A stretch of DNA of 9,312 nucleotides from JBKJTP01 sp046590195 (lineage in GTDB: Bacteria > Bacteroidota > Ignavibacteria > Palsa-1295): NCBI GenBank assembly GCA_046590195.1, contig JBKJTP010000015.1, positions 1-9,312 on the forward strand, written 5' to 3'. The notes under the pieces are model-generated. The model did no database searches. It was given only the letters and a program-made list of their open reading frames with translations, and was not told where the DNA came from. A program made the translations under genes and the position numbers. The number at the start of each line of letters is the position of its first letter. The first letter of the stretch is position 1. This document shows positions 6,413 through 9,312 of the stretch, piece after piece.

Positions 6413-6828
6413 AGTCGCACCGCAAAGAGCTTTGGATGCACCTGCCGACCGAGTGGGGCTACGTGAACATCACACCGGAAGTGCAGAAGGAGATCGACAT
6501 CAGTGGCATTGCAGAGGGGATGGTGCTCGTCAATCCGATGCACATCACTGCATCGGTATTCATCAATGACGATGAGCGCGGCTTGCACAATGACTTCGAA
6601 GTCTGGCTCGAGAAGCTAGCGCCTCATGCACCGATAACGCAATACAAGCACAATCTCACAGGCGAAGATAACGCGGACGCGCATCTCAAGCGCCAGCTCA
6701 TGGGCCGCGAAGTTGTTGTTGCGATCACGAAAGGCAAGCTCGATCTCGGCACCTGGGAGCAGATCTTCTACGGCGAATACGACGGCAAACGCAAGAAGCG
6801 GGTGCTCATCAAGATCATTGGGGAATAA
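6409..6828 (+). CDS. YjbQ family protein (UPF0047)
   Basis: The 139-aa product matches the YjbQ/UPF0047 family along its full length. Residues 38-62 (MVLVNPMHITASVFINDDE, then RGLHNDF) correspond to the conserved block ending T-A-x(1-4)-N-E. YKHNLTGEDNADAHLKRQLMG (79-99) matches YxHN...NADAHxK with its conserved histidines. ITKGKLDLGTWEQIFYGEYD (106-125) is the GxLxLGTWQxIF signature, with E in place of the usual Q. The E. coli protein can act as a weak secondary thiamine-phosphate synthase when overproduced, hence the common annotation; the physiological role is uncertain. It is cytoplasmic, with no signal peptide. The ATG at 6409 overlaps the preceding stop. The gene ends four bases from the end of the convergent gene on the other strand. 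Confidence 0.9.
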   Translation: MKSHRKELWMHLPTEWGYVNITPEVQKEIDISGIAEGMVLVNPMHITASVFINDDERGLHNDFEVWLEKLAPHAPITQYKHNLTGEDNADAHLKRQLMGREVVVAITKGKLDLGTWEQIFYGEYDGKRKKRVLIKIIGE

Positions 6829-6832
6829 TCCA

Positions 6833-8161
6833 TTACGGGATTAAGATCGTTGATGGAGGTTCTCCCTGAATTACGACGAACATTGGACGTGTAAGATTGC
6901 CCACGTAGGCGCTAGTGTTTGGCTGGATCATAGCGCCACCCTGTTCTCTGCCAAGCAGATCAAAGATCTTGCATGAAAGAGCTTTGTCGCTGTTGTTGTA
7001 TAGGCGAGCTTCCGAAAAAGTCAAGTCACTCTGTGCGGTTTCGCGCCTTACGTTTGACGTCCTGAATTCGAACTGTTTAGTTGCCGACCATGCCGCATTG
7101 CCAAAGCGATTGCGCCCTCTAACCCTTGCATAGTATGTCCCAGAGCTGGATAGCGGCAATGCAATGAACGTGTCTAATACAACTGTCAACGTTTCCGGAT
7201 CAAGGAAGGCATCATCTTTCGCCAGCTGAAATTCATAATCGACCATGTTCTCTTGTGGTTGCCAGCCAATAATCACCCCAAACGCAGCAATAAACGGTGC
7301 TTTGAGAATCGCGATGGAGGCAAGAGCAATTATGCTGTCGGGTGGCAGGAAGTAAACCTTCCCCGCAGCGTGCTGTGAGACTTGTGTCCTGTCGTTTCCA
7401 AAAGGAAGCCAGCCCGTATCAAGCCGAATTGGCACGAAGCTGTCGTCAAGTCTTACGTGGAAGCTAAAGCCCGGATATGTTAACAAATTGATCCGCTCGT
7501 GCCCACCCGTATTGTCTGTCCACGAGATCCGCTCTGAAACACCTTTGATATCACTTACGCCAAAATAAAGTGCGTGATCTTTTATGTCCAGTGTAGAGGA
7601 AGCCTTGAATCCAGATTCACATGTATCTTGCTCACAGGCGCGGCTGCGTGAATCAATTCTCCAACTCGTGTTGTACCCAAACTCCGGTGTATATTGAGCA
7701 TCGGCATATCTTGTGACACGCGCGGTACTTGATGAATCGAGAGCAAACTTTAGGTATCGCTGCGATCTCAGTATCGCATCATGAAGATCAAGTCTAACCC
7801 GATACTGTAGCTCTTGCGAATTACCCAGATCCCTTGAATGGCGTTCAACGTAATCTTGACTCCATGAGCCTTCCCACAAGGTGATGTTCTTCGGTTCGGA
7901 ATCCAGACCCTGGGATGCCACGACCACGGCCCCTGCGCTTCCGCGGCCTGTATCCTGGATCTCGCAAACGATCAAAGAGTCAGTCCAGCTAGTTATGGGC
8001 AACAATACATCGTCAACCGTCACGGCACCCTGGGATGAGAATGCACCGTAGACTTGAAGCACTGAGCTTTCCGTCACTATTTTCATACTGTCAATTCGCG
8101 GCTGGGCTCGGACAGAGACCGCGGGCAAGAGTATGGCGAGTAAGAGCAGTACTTGTTTCAT
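6833..8161 (-). CDS. Exported TIG/fibronectin-III-like domain protein (442 aa)
   Basis: Predicted periplasmic or cell-surface protein of unknown function. From ATG 8161 it has the signal peptide MKQVLLLLAILLPAVSVRA, cleaved before Q20. The frame is open to 8242 and a second ATG lies at 8167, but only the short forms put the signal at the N-terminus. Residues 22-97 look like an IPT/TIG immunoglobulin-like domain (VYGAFSSQGAVTVDDVLL, SWTDSLIVCEI, GSAGAVVVASQGLDS, ending ITLWEG). Residues ~299-368 resemble a fibronectin type III domain (WQPQENMVDYEFQLAKDD ... GTYYARVRGRNRFGNAAWS). The last ~60 residues (LYNNSDKALSCKIFDLLGRE ... MFVVIQ) look like a degenerate T9SS sorting domain lacking the PNP motif. 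The CGATCG hexamer common elsewhere in the window is absent here, so it may have a different history. A loose -35/-10 pair (TTGACC/TATTAG, 19 bases apart, 8224-8194) precedes the start. Confidence 0.8.
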   Translation of the reverse strand: MKQVLLLLAILLPAVSVRAQPRIDSMKIVTESSVLQVYGAFSSQGAVTVDDVLLPITSWTDSLIVCEIQDTGRGSAGAVVVASQGLDSEPKNITLWEGSWSQDYVERHSRDLGNSQELQYRVRLDLHDAILRSQRYLKFALDSSSTARVTRYADAQYTPEFGYNTSWRIDSRSRACEQDTCESGFKASSTLDIKDHALYFGVSDIKGVSERISWTDNTGGHERINLLTYPGFSFHVRLDDSFVPIRLDTGWLPFGNDRTQVSQHAAGKVYFLPPDSIIALASIAILKAPFIAAFGVIIGWQPQENMVDYEFQLAKDDAFLDPETLTVVLDTFIALPLSSSGTYYARVRGRNRFGNAAWSATKQFEFRTSNVRRETAQSDLTFSEARLYNNSDKALSCKIFDLLGREQGGAMIQPNTSAYVGNLTRPMFVVIQGEPPSTILIP

Positions 8162-8292
8162 AGGCATATGACCGATAAGGGGCTTGAAAGTTACTAATAG
8201 GTCTTTGATTTCCCCCTGGGTCAAGGCGAATTTACAACTCAAAGCACTGCGATACCTGAATCAACGCGCGAGATCGTAGGTCTCAGCAACTA

Positions 8293-8324
8293 CTGTAGGG
8301 CCATGCCGCTGCATGGCCCTACAG
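8293..8324. repeat. Perfect palindrome, 14-bp arms, 4-base loop
   Basis: CTGTAGGGCCATGC (8293-8306) and its exact reverse complement (8311-8324) flank CGCT. This gives a very stable hairpin on either strand. It begins 4 bases after the stop of the 97-aa gene. No T run follows on the minus strand (TAGTTGCTGAG), so it is not a standard intrinsic terminator. It may still end or protect that transcript, or it may be a dispersed REP-like unit. The TGTAGGGCC...GGCCCTACA form resembles dispersed short palindromes known from other genomes; that is from memory and unsearched. Confidence 0.85.
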
Positions 8325-8328
8325 ATAT

Positions 8329-8622
8329 TTACAATCCGAATATGGCGAGCTCGCGCATTACGGTCGAGATCGTGGGGTGCTTCATGAGCTCTTCTTCGAG
8401 CCAGCTTGAGCTGGTTCGGCTCTCTTCGAGGTGCTTGCGAGCGCGCTCGCTATCGCGTACGAGCACTGCGTCCTCGATGTTATTGATGTGCTCTTCGTCC
8501 TGAGGCTTGATCCGGTGCCTGACCGATTCGCGCCATTCGTTGAACGAGCTGCGGACGCGCTCATTGTGGTCGTCAGCGTTGCCGGTGTTCTGAGGATCTG
8601 GGATGTCGCCGATGTTTGTCAT
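8329..8622 (-). CDS. Small hypothetical protein (97 aa)
   Basis: I do not recognise this protein. It starts MTNIGDIPDPQNTGNADDHN, a polar and probably flexible N-terminus. The rest is mostly helical in appearance, with many charged residues: ERVRSSFNEWRESVRHRI (21-38), EEHINNIEDAVLVRDSERARKHLEESR (43-69) and SWLEEELMKHPTISTVMRELAIFGL (73-97). There is no signal peptide or membrane segment and no cysteine. The heptad-like spacing of hydrophobics hints at a small helical bundle or coiled coil. A plus-strand frame (8431-8775) overlaps it, but its translation reads as a shadow. A strong palindrome lies just after its stop. The beta-barrel gene upstream on the same strand has its own terminator, so this gene probably has a separate promoter in the ~100 bases before 8622. 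Confidence 0.6.
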   Translation of the reverse strand: MTNIGDIPDPQNTGNADDHNERVRSSFNEWRESVRHRIKPQDEEHINNIEDAVLVRDSERARKHLEESRTSSSWLEEELMKHPTISTVMRELAIFGL

Positions 8623-8641
8623 GATCTCACGTGTTACATTT

Positions 8642-8685
8642 CTTGTGCCCGAGGAGTGAGCGACTTGTGCCCGAGGGAGCGAACG
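8642..8685. repeat. Two-copy direct repeat, 22-bp period
   Basis: CTTGTGCCCGAGG occurs at 8642-8654 and again at 8664-8676. Both copies continue into a related GAGCGA-containing stretch (AGTGAGCGA, then GAGCGAACG) that matches if a 2-base gap is allowed. The pair lies between the start of the 97-aa gene (8622) and the terminator of the beta-barrel gene. It could be a regulator binding site for the 97-aa gene, or a remnant of a dispersed repeat; nothing distinguishes these. Confidence 0.5.
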
Positions 8686-8720
8686 GACCCTACAAACTTA
8701 CAACACAAAAGTCCACAAAT

Positions 8721-8747
8721 AAAAAACCCCTCGCTGATGCAAGGGGT
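8721..8747 (-). terminator. Intrinsic terminator of the beta-barrel protein gene
   Basis: On the minus strand ACCCCT pairs with AGGGGT around a 10-base loop (plus-strand arms 8726-8731 and 8742-8747), followed directly by a six-T run (8726-8721). It starts 25 bases past the stop of the beta-barrel gene, the normal place for a factor-independent terminator. Confidence 0.85.
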
Positions 8748-8771
8748 CGTTCTCTACTCGAAATTACGAGT

Positions 8772-9312
8772 TTAGAAATAGATTGCCAGATTAACAGCTC
8801 CAGCGCCGCCGAATCCGATGCTCGTTGTCGATGGCATGTCTTGCTCCTCAGTACCGCTGACCGGAGTGAATGAACCACTCGTTGTTGTCAGGCCGAGGCT
8901 GTACTCTGCACCGATCGCGATCGCTTCGGTCCAGAACCAGTTAAAGCCTGCAAGCACATGGAAGGCAATAGCAGTTTCGCTGCTCTTCTTCGAAGGGAAT
9001 GTCGAGCTTGCGCTCTGCATTACGGCCTCAGTGTTGCCACCTTGGTTCTTGCTGCTTTCGCTTTCAAACCCGAGTTGTGCACCGATGTACGGGCTGGTCG
9101 AATAAAGCGGACGGAAGTGATATTCAGCTCCCACGCCTACTCCGAATCCGTTGATCGTTGCGTCATCAACATCAGGTTGTGTTCTATTCCTCATCAGGAC
9201 AGCGACAAGGATCCTGAGTGCAAGATCATCAGCCATGAAATACTTCATTCCGAATCCTGCATTGCTTAGCGCTTCTGCCAGCGGACTTGCGTTTGGACCG
9301 AAATAGTCCAAG
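8772..9312 (-). CDS. Outer-membrane beta-barrel protein, C-terminal part (cut by window edge)
   Basis: The frame is open from the window edge to TAA 8772-8774, giving about 179 visible residues; the N-terminus and signal peptide lie outside. The only start codon near the edge is a TTG that reads as an internal codon. The sequence alternates hydrophobic and polar residues in strands ending in Gly/aromatic turns: GFGMKYFMADDLALRILVAV, GFGVGVGAEYHFRP, PYIGAQLGFESESS, AIAFHVLAGFNWFWTEAIAIGAEYSLGL and SIGFGGAGAVNLAIYF. Long polar loops rich in Ser/Thr/Asn separate them. The last residue is Phe, the usual C-terminal signal for insertion by the BAM complex. This fits the small OmpA/OmpW-like barrel proteins of 8-10 strands common in Bacteroidota. 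The function is unknown: it may be a structural, adhesion or T9SS-associated protein. Confidence 0.82.
   Translation of the reverse strand, partial: LDYFGPNASPLAEALSNAGFGMKYFMADDLALRILVAVLMRNRTQPDVDDATINGFGVGVGAEYHFRPLYSTSPYIGAQLGFESESSKNQGGNTEAVMQSASSTFPSKKSSETAIAFHVLAGFNWFWTEAIAIGAEYSLGLTTTSGSFTPVSGTEEQDMPSTTSIGFGGAGAVNLAIYF

Noticed and set aside
8194..8224. TTGACC / TATTAG promoter-like pair on the minus strand
   Set aside because: The 19-base spacing and weak -10 are marginal, and Bacteroidota-like primary sigma factors often use a different consensus. It is mentioned only in the gene entry.
8162..8242. Upstream extension of the TIG/FnIII protein (27 extra residues)
   Set aside because: It would put a polar stretch before a clear signal peptide; the ATG at 8161 (or 8167) places the signal at the N-terminus.
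8431..8775. Plus-strand 114-codon frame over the 97-aa gene and the terminator
   Set aside because: It reads through the direct repeat and the minus-strand terminator, and its hydrophobic start is the complement of the charged helices of the 97-aa protein. I judged the minus-strand frame more protein-like, though not with certainty.
1..9312. CRISPR array, tRNA, rRNA, transposase or phage genes
   Set aside because: I looked for regularly spaced repeats, tRNA cloverleaf ends and recombinase or transposase motifs and saw none.

Overview
The window looks like ordinary chromosome of a Gram-negative bacterium in or near the Bacteroidota/Chlorobiota (FCB) group. The main reason is that one protein ends in a recognisable type IX secretion (T9SS) C-terminal sorting domain and a second ends in something resembling one. 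There is also an outer-membrane beta-barrel protein, and the gene starts I checked lack clear Shine-Dalgarno sequences, as is common in that group. Base composition is near balanced, and CGATCG hexamers are strikingly frequent. I cannot name a genus from sequence alone.

Layout. On the minus strand at the left edge, etfB and the first 160 codons of etfA form a two-gene operon for an electron-transfer flavoprotein. Upstream of it lies a ~180 bp intergenic repeat with perfect 16 bp inverted ends, then a small orphan minus-strand gene (102 aa). From about 2000 to 6828 every gene is on the plus strand: a 54-aa Lys/Ala-rich basic protein with its own terminator; a DinB-fold protein and folP (dihydropteroate synthase), 7 bases apart; a hicB-hicA toxin-antitoxin pair in antitoxin-first order; a 619-aa T9SS-exported protein; a 71-aa lipoprotein that overlaps it; and a YjbQ-family protein. 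The last three genes overlap or abut and are probably co-transcribed.

From 6833 to the right edge all genes are on the minus strand: a 442-aa exported protein with TIG and fibronectin-III-like domains, a 97-aa orphan protein, and the C-terminal part of an outer-membrane beta-barrel protein with a strong intrinsic terminator. The gene ends at 6828 and 6833 converge with only four bases between them. A perfect 14-bp-arm palindrome sits just after the 97-aa gene.

I see no CRISPR array, rRNA, tRNA, transposase or phage gene, and no clear new defence or biosynthetic system. The points most worth a second look are the CGATCG/GCGATCGC enrichment, the two intergenic repeat elements, the nested lipoprotein gene, the small basic protein and the non-canonical hicBA module.
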